14,766 nucleotides of DNA, taken from NCBI GenBank assembly GCA_015229045.1, contig JADGCJ010000075.1, positions 1 through 14,766 on the forward strand, written 5' to 3'. The notes under the pieces were generated by a model. It saw only the letters and a program-made list of their open reading frames with translations, searched no databases and had not been told where the DNA came from. Position numbers and translations under genes: made by a program. Positions 1 through 6,432 of the stretch are shown here, in pieces. Numbering within the stretch: position 1 is the first letter of the stretch; each line of letters begins with the position of its first letter. The stretch comes from Magnetococcales bacterium. Lineage in GTDB: Bacteria; Pseudomonadota; Magnetococcia; Magnetococcales; DC0425bin3.

Positions 1-64
1 GGGCGAAGCCCTGACAAAGGCTTTCATGTCCAGGCCTTTCTTGAGGGGGTACCTGAGCAGTTAC
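1..64. repeat. Dispersed intergenic repeat fragment (left edge)
   Basis: This GC-rich stretch holds two small hairpins: gggc/gccc around a 3-nt loop (1-11), and aaaggc (16-21) pairing with gccttt (34-39). It also has gtccagg (28-34) and ends in ctgagcagttac (53-64). The other edge of the window carries related pieces in inverted orientation (gtaactattcag, gtccagg, small hairpins), which suggests a dispersed non-coding repeat family. One frame is open from the window edge to a TGA at 171-173, but its 57 codons match nothing I recognise. I therefore prefer repeat to partial gene. The element is cut by the window edge. Confidence 0.4.
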
Positions 65-117
65 AAAAAAACTACGCGTCTCGAAATGGATTTGGCTTAG
101 CCTTCAGGAGCGTTGAT

Positions 118-191
118 CTGATGCCATTTCCAGTTCAAGATGGATGGGAAGTCGTCAACGAAGCGGACGCCTGATCCGGAAATGGCATCAG
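118..191. repeat. 14-bp perfect inverted repeat upstream of the YciI-like gene
   Basis: CTGATGCCATTTCC at 118-131 is exactly complementary to GGAAATGGCATCAG at 178-191, leaving a 46-nt loop. The loop contains a weaker cgtc/gacg pairing (153-156 with 166-169). The right arm ends about 10 bases before the ribosome binding site of the next gene (aaagga, 201-206). It could therefore form a hairpin in the 5' leader, act as a divided operator, or be what remains of a small inverted-repeat element. No T-tract follows, so it does not look like an intrinsic terminator. Confidence 0.6.
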
Positions 192-214
192 GCGTCATCG
201 AAAGGATGATACTT

Positions 215-514
215 ATGTACTATGCCATCGTCAGTCAGGATGTGGAGGACTCCCTTGCCCGGCGACGTCAGGCCCGCCCGGCTCATCTGGCCCGTCTGGA
301 GGAGCTGTCGCGAGAGGGTCGTCTCCTGCTTGCCGGCCCTTTTCCCGCCACCCCGGCCGAGGATCCGGGCGAGGCTGGTTTCACGGGGAGCCTGGTGGTC
401 GCCGAGTTTGCTTCATGGGCATCGGCGCAAAACTGGGCCGATCAGGATCCCTATGTCGCCGCTGGTGTCTACGCCCGGGTCACTGTCAAACCCTTCAAAA
501 AAGTCTTTCCTTGA
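215..514 (+). CDS. yciI: YciI-like protein
   Basis: The product is a 99-residue cytoplasmic protein, the usual size of the YciI family (a ferredoxin-like fold; the cellular role is not settled). The family signature is easy to see along its length: [11 protein letters not shown] near residue 20, [12 protein letters not shown] near 33-44, then [20 protein letters not shown] and the C-terminal [10 protein letters not shown]. These closely resemble E. coli YciI as I remember it. I chose ATG 215 because aaaggatg (201-208) lies just upstream and because it gives the family N-terminus (MYYAIVSQD). An in-frame ATG at 140 would add 25 residues that are foreign to the family. A DJ-1 family gene follows 88 bases downstream on the same strand, so co-transcription is possible. 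Family assignment is very secure; function is not. Confidence 0.93.
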   Translation: MYYAIVSQDVEDSLARRRQARPAHLARLEELSREGRLLLAGPFPATPAEDPGEAGFTGSLVVAEFASWASAQNWADQDPYVAAGVYARVTVKPFKKVFP

Positions 515-602
515 CGGACCATATTCCATGGGGTTGCGCGCGACTTCATGGAGTAGAGTCGCTGCGTGACCGTCGCGATGAAACTCCACGGGAGAGAGTA
601 CC

Positions 603-1175
603 ATGAAAAGAGTTCTTGTGCCATTGGCCCAGGGGTGCGAAGAGTTGGAAGCCGTCACCTTGATCGACCTGTTCCGGCGTGCTGGTATCGAGGTCGTTTC
701 GGCCGGCCTGGATGACCAGCCTGTCAAGGCCAGTCGGGGTGTGGTCTTGATTCCGGATGCCACACTGGATCGGGTGATCGATCAGGAGTTTGACCTGATC
801 GTCCTGCCCGGCGGTCTTCCGGGAACCGAACGACTCAACAAAGATGTGCGCATCAAGGCCCTCCTCCAGAAAATGGCCTCCGCCGGCAAATATGTCGCTG
901 CCATATGTGCTGCTCCCTCGGTCCTGGCCCATGCCGGACTGTTGCAGGGGCGCCAGGCTACCAGTTATCCCGGAGTCCTGGAAAAGATGTCTCTTGCCGA
1001 CGTGACAATTGTGCATGCACCCGTAGTCACCGACGATCGGATCGTCACGTCGCGTGGCCCGGGAACGGCCCTTCTTTTTGGTCTCGACCTGATCGAAAAA
1101 CTGGTCGGAGAGGCAAAACGCCTGGAAGTGGCCAAAGGTCTGCTTGCTGATCCCCATACTGGCCAACCGGCCTGA
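603..1175 (+). CDS. DJ-1/PfpI (ThiJ/YajL) family protein
   Basis: The product is a 190-residue single-domain protein of the DJ-1/YajL branch of the class I glutamine amidotransferase-like fold. The nucleophile-elbow cysteine is C102 in AAICAAPSVLAHAG. The Glu that tunes it in DJ-1 (E18) corresponds to E16 in GCEELEAV. Other family blocks are DLIVLPGG (64-71), TSYPGV (120-125) and TSRGPGTALLFGL (149-161). Members have been described as protein or glyoxal repair enzymes, holding chaperones or oxidative stress sensors, so the exact activity here is open. DJ-1 has His where this protein has Y122 (TSYP), as in some bacterial relatives. The ATG is preceded by ggagagag (591-598) at good spacing. There is no signal peptide, so it is cytoplasmic. 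Confidence 0.93.
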   Translation: MKRVLVPLAQGCEELEAVTLIDLFRRAGIEVVSAGLDDQPVKASRGVVLIPDATLDRVIDQEFDLIVLPGGLPGTERLNKDVRIKALLQKMASAGKYVAAICAAPSVLAHAGLLQGRQATSYPGVLEKMSLADVTIVHAPVVTDDRIVTSRGPGTALLFGLDLIEKLVGEAKRLEVAKGLLADPHTGQPA

Positions 1176-1232
1176 TTGATGCCCTTCCGCAACTGTGTTG
1201 CCTGGAGTTTTCATCTTTTTCCATCAAAGCGG

Positions 1233-1261
1233 TGGCAGATTGTTGCACATTGCACTACAAT
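1233..1261 (+). promoter_or_regulatory. Weak sigma-70-like promoter candidate
   Basis: A TACAAT hexamer (1256-1261) lies 40 bases before the GTG of the kinase-like gene. The element 17 bases upstream (tggcag, 1233-1238) is a poor -35 match. It is the best candidate in the 125-base gap after the DJ-1 gene, which otherwise shows no terminator or RNA gene. Reading is by eye only. Confidence 0.2.
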
Positions 1262-1300
1262 GGCGACACGTTGTGAATTTTATATGCAGGGGATCCTATC

Positions 1301-2257
1301 GTGAGCAGAATGACGGATGACGAACTCATCGAGGAGCTGAAAGCCCGTTTTGACAGCACAAAACAGGCCCTCCATGACGTCAAGATGGTTACAAAGAAGC
1401 TTGAAGTTGTCAATAAGAAGCTTGAAGCTTCCGAGAAAGTCAAGAGCAACTTTGTTTCCCACATGAAAAACGAGATCAACAACCCGTTGACCTCCATTCT
1501 TGGCCTCTCCCAACAACTGATGACCATGGGTACCCCGACTCAGGAAATTGTCGCATCGGTCAGCAGCATGATTCATTCGGAGGCCTTCAATCTGGATTTT
1601 CAGCTGCGCAATATTTTTGCCGCTGCCGAGCTTGAATCAGGTGACACAGAGATCCATGTCTCCGTCGTGGACGTGGATACCGTGATCATGGAAACCGTAG
1701 ACTCCTTCGAGCATGTCATCCTCCTGAAACGTCTCTCCGTCGGCTATGGCCGCAAGAGCCAGTTTGAGGCCAACGAACGTCTCTACTTCAAAACCGATGC
1801 GGAAAAACTCCAATTGCTCTTTGCCAATCTGTTTTCCAACGCCATCGAATTCAACAAAGACGACGGCAAGGTCTATATCGACGTGCGCCTTCAGGACAAC
1901 CGCCTCCTGCTCTCGGTGACAGATACTGGCGTTGGTGTGGACAAAAGCCAGCTCAGTCGGATCTTTGACCGTTTTGTACAGCTGGAGGCCGGAGTGACCA
2001 AGACCCACAAGGGCCACGGGTTGGGTCTGAGTATCACCAAGGCCATCGTCGACATGCTGGAAGGGTCGATCTCCGTCAACAACGTCACCTTTGGCGAAGA
2101 TGCCATGCCGATGGAAAAGAGGCCGGGAAAGGCACAAAGATCGGGGTGTACCTTCACCATCGCCATTCCGGAGGTGGAGATGGATGTGGATGCCGACGCC
2201 TTCTCCGTGGATGGCAACGAGTTTTTCTTCGACGATGAGAAAGTTGAGGCCTTTTAA
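1301..2257 (+). CDS. Histidine-kinase-like ATPase lacking the phospho-acceptor His
   Basis: The product is a 318-residue soluble protein. It opens with a charged, probably coiled-coil segment (about 5-50), then a HisKA-like dimerisation helix and a HATPase_c domain (about 160-290), and ends in a very acidic tail (291-318). The H-box reads FVSHMKNEINNPLTSI (51-66). Aligned with the canonical F-x-x-x-M-S-H-E-L-R-T-P-L, the phospho-accepting His position is N57; H54 is out of register. The ATP-binding boxes look intact: N-box LFANLFSNAIEF (N176, N180), G1 DTGVG (208-212), F-box IFDRF (221-225) and G2 GHGLGL (238-243). It therefore probably binds ATP but cannot autophosphorylate in the usual way. 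No membrane segments or sensor domain are seen. The start is GTG 1301 behind aggggat (1288-1294); ATG 1310 is an alternative. Its stop overlaps the cheD start by one base. Confidence 0.85.
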   Translation: MSRMTDDELIEELKARFDSTKQALHDVKMVTKKLEVVNKKLEASEKVKSNFVSHMKNEINNPLTSILGLSQQLMTMGTPTQEIVASVSSMIHSEAFNLDFQLRNIFAAAELESGDTEIHVSVVDVDTVIMETVDSFEHVILLKRLSVGYGRKSQFEANERLYFKTDAEKLQLLFANLFSNAIEFNKDDGKVYIDVRLQDNRLLLSVTDTGVGVDKSQLSRIFDRFVQLEAGVTKTHKGHGLGLSITKAIVDMLEGSISVNNVTFGEDAMPMEKRPGKAQRSGCTFTIAIPEVEMDVDADAFSVDGNEFFFDDEKVEAF

Positions 2258-2739
2258 TGGGTTCAGACCTCAACCTTCAGAAAGGGAATGATCCCTTTCT
2301 ATTGCCTGGGCAGCTTTTTGCGAAAAAAGGACAGTTTCGTATTACCACGGTCCTGGGGTCATGCATCGCCGTTTGTCTGTGGGATCCGACCCTGCGCCTG
2401 GGTGGCATGAATCACTTCAAGCTTCCCCTCTGGAACGGGGATGGCCTTCCCTCGCCAAAATTTGGCAACATTGCCATCAATAAATTGATCGAAGGCATGA
2501 TAACCATCGGTTGCCGCAAGGCCTCCTTGAAGGCCAAAATTTTTGGTGGCGGGGCGGTGCTGCAAAGCTCCAGCGGTCTTCTCAACGTCGGCGAGCGCAA
2601 CATCAACGCTGCCAGAGATATTTTGCGTGAACATGGTGTTCCCATCGTTGCCGCCGATGTCGGGGGGACGAGTAGTCGAAAAGTCATTTTCAACACCTTC
2701 GAGGGTACCATACTTTTGAAAAAATCCAGCTCTGCCTGA
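2257..2739 (+). CDS. cheD: CheD, chemoreceptor glutamine deamidase
   Basis: The product is a 160-residue protein of the CheD family, which deamidates (and may demethylate) specific glutamines on methyl-accepting chemotaxis proteins and in some bacteria partners with CheC. The catalytic pair is visible: C36 in TTVLGSCIAVCLWD and H53 in LGGMNHFKLP. Further family blocks are KIFGGGAVL (about 94-102), NVGERNINAARDIL (about 111-124), then VPIVAADVGGTSSRKVIFNT. The length is typical. The ATG overlaps the upstream stop (TAATG), with gagg at 2246-2249 as ribosome binding site. Translation is therefore probably coupled to the pseudokinase, implying a fixed ratio and a shared task. No CheC, MCP or other che gene is in the window. 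Confidence 0.94.
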   Translation: MGSDLNLQKGNDPFLLPGQLFAKKGQFRITTVLGSCIAVCLWDPTLRLGGMNHFKLPLWNGDGLPSPKFGNIAINKLIEGMITIGCRKASLKAKIFGGGAVLQSSSGLLNVGERNINAARDILREHGVPIVAADVGGTSSRKVIFNTFEGTILLKKSSSA

Positions 2740-2795
2740 TGATATACGCTTTGTCGGGGCTGATGTGGATGCGGAAAGGAGTGAAAGGGTAGGAG

Positions 2796-3383
2796 ATGCT
2801 TGGATTCGGCTCGCCAGGGAGTGGCTTTCGTCCGGGTGGCATTCTCTGTTTCGGGGACAGCCTGACTGAAGGGTTTGGTGTCAGCCGCGATGAGTCCTAC
2901 CCCTCCCTCTTGCAGCAGCGTTTGCGCGACCACGGCTATGCCCACCAGGTCATCAATGCCGGTGTCTCCGGTGAAACCACAGGGGATGCCCTGGAACGGC
3001 TGGGCAGGATGCTCCGTTTTCAGTCCGATATTGTCATCGTGGCCCTGGGAGCCAACGATGCCTTTATGGGGGTTCCCTGCACCATCATGGCGAGCAATCT
3101 GGCGGAAATCATCGTGGCTTTCCAGAATGCAGGAAGTCGGGTGATTCTGGCCGGGTTGTCCATTCCGGGCATTTTTGGCGTGCGCGATTCCCAGGCTCTC
3201 TCCGATGTTTTTCCCCAGCTTGCAAAACGTTACAATATTGCCCTCATTGCGGATTTTCTGGCCGGTGTTCCCGGCCAACGTCGCTATAATCTTGTCGATG
3301 GTTTCCACCCCAATGGCGCAGGTTATCGTTTGATCATGGAAAACGTCTGGACCACCTTGCAGCCGTGCCTCCCTTCGGCGTAA
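2796..3383 (+). CDS. SGNH-family esterase/lipase (TesA-like)
   Basis: The product is a 195-residue GDSL/SGNH hydrolase resembling arylesterase/acyl-CoA thioesterase I (TesA). All four blocks are present: GDSLTEGFG with nucleophile S22; NAGVSGETT with G59; GANDAF with N87; and the C-terminal DGFHPNGAGY with D168 and H171. It should hydrolyse small ester or thioester substrates; the substrate cannot be told. Unlike E. coli TesA it has no signal peptide, so it is predicted to be cytoplasmic. ATG 2796 is the only upstream start, because an in-frame TAG lies at 2790-2792. Its aggag directly abuts the ATG, so the more usable site is probably aaggag at 2777-2782 or the purine run between. It begins 56 bases after cheD, consistent with one operon. 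Confidence 0.88.
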   Translation: MLGFGSPGSGFRPGGILCFGDSLTEGFGVSRDESYPSLLQQRLRDHGYAHQVINAGVSGETTGDALERLGRMLRFQSDIVIVALGANDAFMGVPCTIMASNLAEIIVAFQNAGSRVILAGLSIPGIFGVRDSQALSDVFPQLAKRYNIALIADFLAGVPGQRRYNLVDGFHPNGAGYRLIMENVWTTLQPCLPSA

Positions 3384-3503
3384 CTTTTCCGGGGTGAAGA
3401 TACCCGGCAATCCGCGCGTGAATCCTTGACGTCAAGCCCGTATTGGCATCAACTTCCCACCCTGACTTGTGAGATGAAACCAGGAAGGAGAGATGAGGGA
3501 TCC

Positions 3504-5240
3504 ATGGGAAACAAACCTAACCCTCTCGTGAAACAGAGTCTTCTGCCGCAGGGCGCGTTTGATTTTTTCATGTTGGCCGAACAGATGCCTGATGGTGTCG
3601 TCATCCATAAGGCGGAGCAGGTTTTGTTTGCCAACGTCGTGGCGGCATCCATGTCCGGGGAAGAGAGTGGGGCTGTCCTGACCCAACGCCCGTTTCTCTC
3701 CCTGTTTCACCATGACTCTCGCCCGACGGTCGAAAATATGGCCCATGCCCTGCTCCAGGCTCCGGAGCAGTTGCAACCCATGGAGATGAAATGGTTGCAT
3801 CGCGGCACCAAGACTCTGCCCGTGGAAATCACCATGGCGCGTTGCCAGATTGGCGAAGAGCTGGTCCTGATTTCGCTTATACGCAATATCAGTCAGCGCA
3901 AGGAGGCGGAAGAGCGCATCCTGCACCAGGCCAATTATGACGCCCTGACGGGGCTGCCCAATCGCGCCCTGTTTCTGGATCGTCTCCAGCATGAACTGAC
4001 CCGCGCCAAACGCAGCCGCAGCCGTGTGGCCCTGATGTTCATCGACCTCGACCGCTTCAAATGGGTCAACGATACCCTCGGGCATGCCGCCGGCGATCAG
4101 CTGCTGCGCGAGGCATCGGCCCGGCTTCTCTCCTGCCATCGCGAATCGGATACAGTGGCACGTCTGGGTGGCGACGAGTTTACGGTCATCCTGCCCGATA
4201 TGGCGCACGGACCCCATGCCGAACGGGTCGCCGCGCAAATCCTGAAAGTCCTCGCCGAGCCTTTCATCCTGAGTGGACAGGAGGCCTTTATTTCCGGCTC
4301 CGTCGGCGTGACCATCTTTCCCGACGATGGCCAGGAGCTTGACGAGCTGCTGCGCAACGCCGACAGCGCGATGTATTACGCCAAAAACGATGGACGCAAT
4401 GCCTACCGCTTCTTTACGCCGGACATGCAGGCGGAGGCCCTGGAAAAAGTGGCCCTGGAAAAAGATCTCCATCGGGCCATGGAACGCAACGAAATGGTTG
4501 TCCACTATCAGCCCATTTTTGACCTCCAGAACGATCGCCTGGTGGGGGCTGAAGGGTTCATGCGCTGGTTGCATCCCAAACGGGGATTTATTTCACCGGA
4601 AATTTTCATCCCTATGGCCGAAGAGGTCGGCATCATCGCCACGATGACCGAGTGGATGTTGCGCGTTGGTTGTTCGCAGGCACAACAGTGGCGAACCTTG
4701 AAACATCACGAGGATTTTTTTGTCTCCCTCAACCTCTCCTGCACCCGTTGCCGGGAACTCTCCACCGATGACAAAATTCCTGAAATTTTGCGCTCCACCG
4801 GCCTGCCCCCCACAGCCCTGGTTCTGGAGATCACCGAAAACATTCTGAGCGAAGACAAGGCCCGCGCCATGACCATGCTCGAACACTTGCGGCGTCTTGG
4901 GGTCAACCTTTGGCTGGATGATTTTGGTACCGGCTACTCGTCACTGAGTGTCCTGAAACGCCTCCCTGTCAGCGGCGTCAAGATCGATCGGGCTTTTGTG
5001 CCGGAGGTGACGCGGGATCCGGAAACCGGGCTCCTGGTCGATGCCATCATGACCCTGGCCAAGAGCATGAAACGCAAAGTGATCGGTGAGGGGGTCGAGA
5101 GTCTGGAACAGAAAGAGTACCTGCGCAGTCGTGGCTGCGACTACGCCCAGGGGTACCTGTTCGGTCGCCCCATGACGTATGAGGATTTTGGCGAGTTTCT
5201 GGCCAAACACAACGTCGGCGAACCCACTCGGGTGCCGTAG
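3504..5240 (+). CDS. PAS-GGDEF-EAL protein (c-di-GMP turnover), EAL motif altered
   Basis: The product is a 578-residue soluble protein. A PAS-like sensor (about 20-130) ends in SQRKEAEERI, the usual PAS-to-GGDEF linker. The GGDEF domain (about 144-305) keeps GGDEF at 222-226 and an RxxD inhibitory site (R213-D216), so diguanylate cyclase activity is likely. The EAL domain (about 325-570) keeps most catalytic residues: N410 (LNLS), E442 (LEITEN), D472/D473 (DDFGTG), K493 (VKIDR), E529 (GEGVES) and Q549. The signature triad itself reads E350-G-F instead of E-A-L. The metal-binding Glu survives, so phosphodiesterase activity may be weakened rather than lost. I prefer ATG 3504, with aggaaggag (3482-3490) and gaggga upstream; TTG 3426 or ATG 3474 would add up to 26 residues. 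Its stop lies two bases from the stop of the converging gene. Confidence 0.92.
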   Translation: MGNKPNPLVKQSLLPQGAFDFFMLAEQMPDGVVIHKAEQVLFANVVAASMSGEESGAVLTQRPFLSLFHHDSRPTVENMAHALLQAPEQLQPMEMKWLHRGTKTLPVEITMARCQIGEELVLISLIRNISQRKEAEERILHQANYDALTGLPNRALFLDRLQHELTRAKRSRSRVALMFIDLDRFKWVNDTLGHAAGDQLLREASARLLSCHRESDTVARLGGDEFTVILPDMAHGPHAERVAAQILKVLAEPFILSGQEAFISGSVGVTIFPDDGQELDELLRNADSAMYYAKNDGRNAYRFFTPDMQAEALEKVALEKDLHRAMERNEMVVHYQPIFDLQNDRLVGAEGFMRWLHPKRGFISPEIFIPMAEEVGIIATMTEWMLRVGCSQAQQWRTLKHHEDFFVSLNLSCTRCRELSTDDKIPEILRSTGLPPTALVLEITENILSEDKARAMTMLEHLRRLGVNLWLDDFGTGYSSLSVLKRLPVSGVKIDRAFVPEVTRDPETGLLVDAIMTLAKSMKRKVIGEGVESLEQKEYLRSRGCDYAQGYLFGRPMTYEDFGEFLAKHNVGEPTRVP

Positions 5241-5242
5241 GG

Positions 5243-6097
5243 CTATCCACCACCCCCCTGACGAAAGAACCCGGAGAGACGGTCGGCATGCTCCTTTTGA
5301 TCGGCGTCCAGGGTTGCGTGGAGTTTTTCATAGGCTGCCACCACGGCTTCTCGCTGCTGCATCCACTCCTTGAGGGCTTCTGACCGCTTTTTGGCCCAAT
5401 CCACAGAGTTGAGGTGGATGTCGGGGATGTTGGTCAAGGGGTTGACGCGACTGGCCACAAACCCGGTCGCTGCCTTGGCAAATCCCTCCCAGGCTTCGGT
5501 TTGGGCATCCTTGATGGCCAGCCATTTTCTCAAATCGTCCAGGTAGCGGCGCAGGCCATCGGCACCGTTACCAACAACGCCGATGCCCAACAAGCCGGTA
5601 TCCGTCAGCGGTGACCAATCCCCGTTGCCGACAGAAGAAAACGGGCCGGAACCCGGCGCAGGAGTGGAAAAAGCGCCAAAAGAGTCAGCTGCCGGGCGAA
5701 AATCCTGGTGTTGGATCTGACCGGGAGCGGACCAGGTTGGGGGTTGTCCTCCTCCGGAGTAGGGTTGTTGTGGTGGCTGACCACCCGTCTCTTGCGGACG
5801 CCACGCTCCTGGAGAGACTCCCGGTCCGGTCTGGTTGCGGTTCCAGCGCGGATTGTTGCTGCCGCGCCGCTGCTCCCATTTGCCTGCATCCGGCTGAGGG
5901 TTGGCGCGGGGCGCTACCCCCTGGGCTGGGTAGGCGGGTGGCTGATCCTGAGGCATGGCGACAGGAGAAGAGGCGGATTCACCGCCGTTGCCGGGCCACT
6001 CCAGAGCCGCCTCCGATTCTGTGGAACAGAAGACCATCCCTGTGGCAAGCCAACAGATGCATCCCCAGGTTGTACGCACTTTTGAGACAGACCTCAT
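5243..6097 (-). CDS. Secreted Pro/Gly/Gln-rich protein with LTXXQ (Spy/CpxP-like) C-terminus
   Basis: The product has 284 residues. It begins with a signal peptide (MRSVSKVR, then a hydrophobic stretch to about residue 25, likely cleavage after STESEA at 30), so it is probably periplasmic. Residues 31-160 are low complexity, rich in P, G, Q and N, and probably disordered. Residues about 180-270 are helical and carry two LTXXQ-like turns, IKDAQTEAW (195-203) and LDADQKEHADRL (263-274). This is the pattern of the LTXXQ/Spy-CpxP group of periplasmic chaperone or metal/stress proteins. It ends in GGGG. ATG 6097 is chosen because aaaggag sits 8 bases before it; starting upstream at 6157 would put 20 residues before the signal peptide. 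It begins 17 bases after the J-domain stop, so it is likely the last gene of that operon. The domain call is by motif and moderate. Confidence 0.75.
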   Translation of the reverse strand: MRSVSKVRTTWGCICWLATGMVFCSTESEAALEWPGNGGESASSPVAMPQDQPPAYPAQGVAPRANPQPDAGKWEQRRGSNNPRWNRNQTGPGVSPGAWRPQETGGQPPQQPYSGGGQPPTWSAPGQIQHQDFRPAADSFGAFSTPAPGSGPFSSVGNGDWSPLTDTGLLGIGVVGNGADGLRRYLDDLRKWLAIKDAQTEAWEGFAKAATGFVASRVNPLTNIPDIHLNSVDWAKKRSEALKEWMQQREAVVAAYEKLHATLDADQKEHADRLSGFFRQGGGG

Positions 6098-6114
6098 CTT
6101 CGACTCTCCTTTGA

Positions 6115-6432
6115 TCAGGAACGACCCGCTTCCTCGCCGAACCGCTTGAGCCACCACTCATCCATGGGCAGGTATTTTTCCACCTCATTGCGGCTGAAGG
6201 AGTAGCGATAATGGGCGCAGTAGGATTTGATCGTCTGCACGGCGTCCAGTATGGCCAAGGTTTTCTCATGGCACAAGTGAGGATCCGCCTGACCACAATC
6301 CGGGTGCCAGTGCATGAGCAGGGCACGGGCGCGGGTCTCGATCTCCTCCATGGTAACATTTTCCCCCAGACCCAGAACATCACGTGCGAGCGTGATTTGT
6401 TCGTAATAGCCGAGCTTCGCAGGGGGGGTCAT
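6115..6432 (-). CDS. Small J-domain protein (DnaJ-like)
   Basis: The product is a 105-residue J-domain-only protein. Helix II/III and the loop read ARALLMHWHPDCGQ, with the essential HPD at 43-45 that stimulates Hsp70 (DnaK) ATPase. There is no G/F region, zinc finger or substrate-binding domain, so it must recruit clients or location through a partner. The loop is unusual for its Cys/His residues: C46, C54-H55, C72 and H74. The tail contains YSFSRNEVEKYLPMDEWW (77-94), which I recall as a conserved ending in a group of small bacterial J proteins, though I cannot check it. Its ATG overlaps the HDOD stop (ATGA, 6429-6432) and has aaaggag 5 bases upstream inside the HDOD gene, so the two are translationally coupled. 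Confidence 0.85.
   Translation of the reverse strand: MTPPAKLGYYEQITLARDVLGLGENVTMEEIETRARALLMHWHPDCGQADPHLCHEKTLAILDAVQTIKSYCAHYRYSFSRNEVEKYLPMDEWWLKRFGEEAGRS

Noticed and set aside
1..173. Open frame from the window edge to TGA 171-173, a possible C-terminus of an upstream gene
   Set aside because: The 57 codons match no family I recognise, no start is visible, and the first 64 bases look like a hairpin-bearing repeat also seen at the other edge. It cannot be excluded without upstream sequence.
539..588. cgcgac/gtcgcg and tggagt/actcca pairings before the DJ-1 gene as a riboswitch-like leader
   Set aside because: The stems are six pairs, mutually exclusive or with long loops, and fit no known RNA family that I can see.
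3387..3406. ccggggtgaagatacccgg hairpin after the SGNH gene as an intrinsic terminator
   Set aside because: The stem is only about five pairs and no T-tract follows, so it is unlikely to end transcription.
2412..3410. Long minus-strand open frame of 332 codons across cheD and the SGNH gene
   Set aside because: It is antisense to two clearly recognised genes, has no domain signature and reflects the high GC content. The same applies to the long antisense frames at 3432-4574, 8507-9454, 9545-10399 and 12629-13609.
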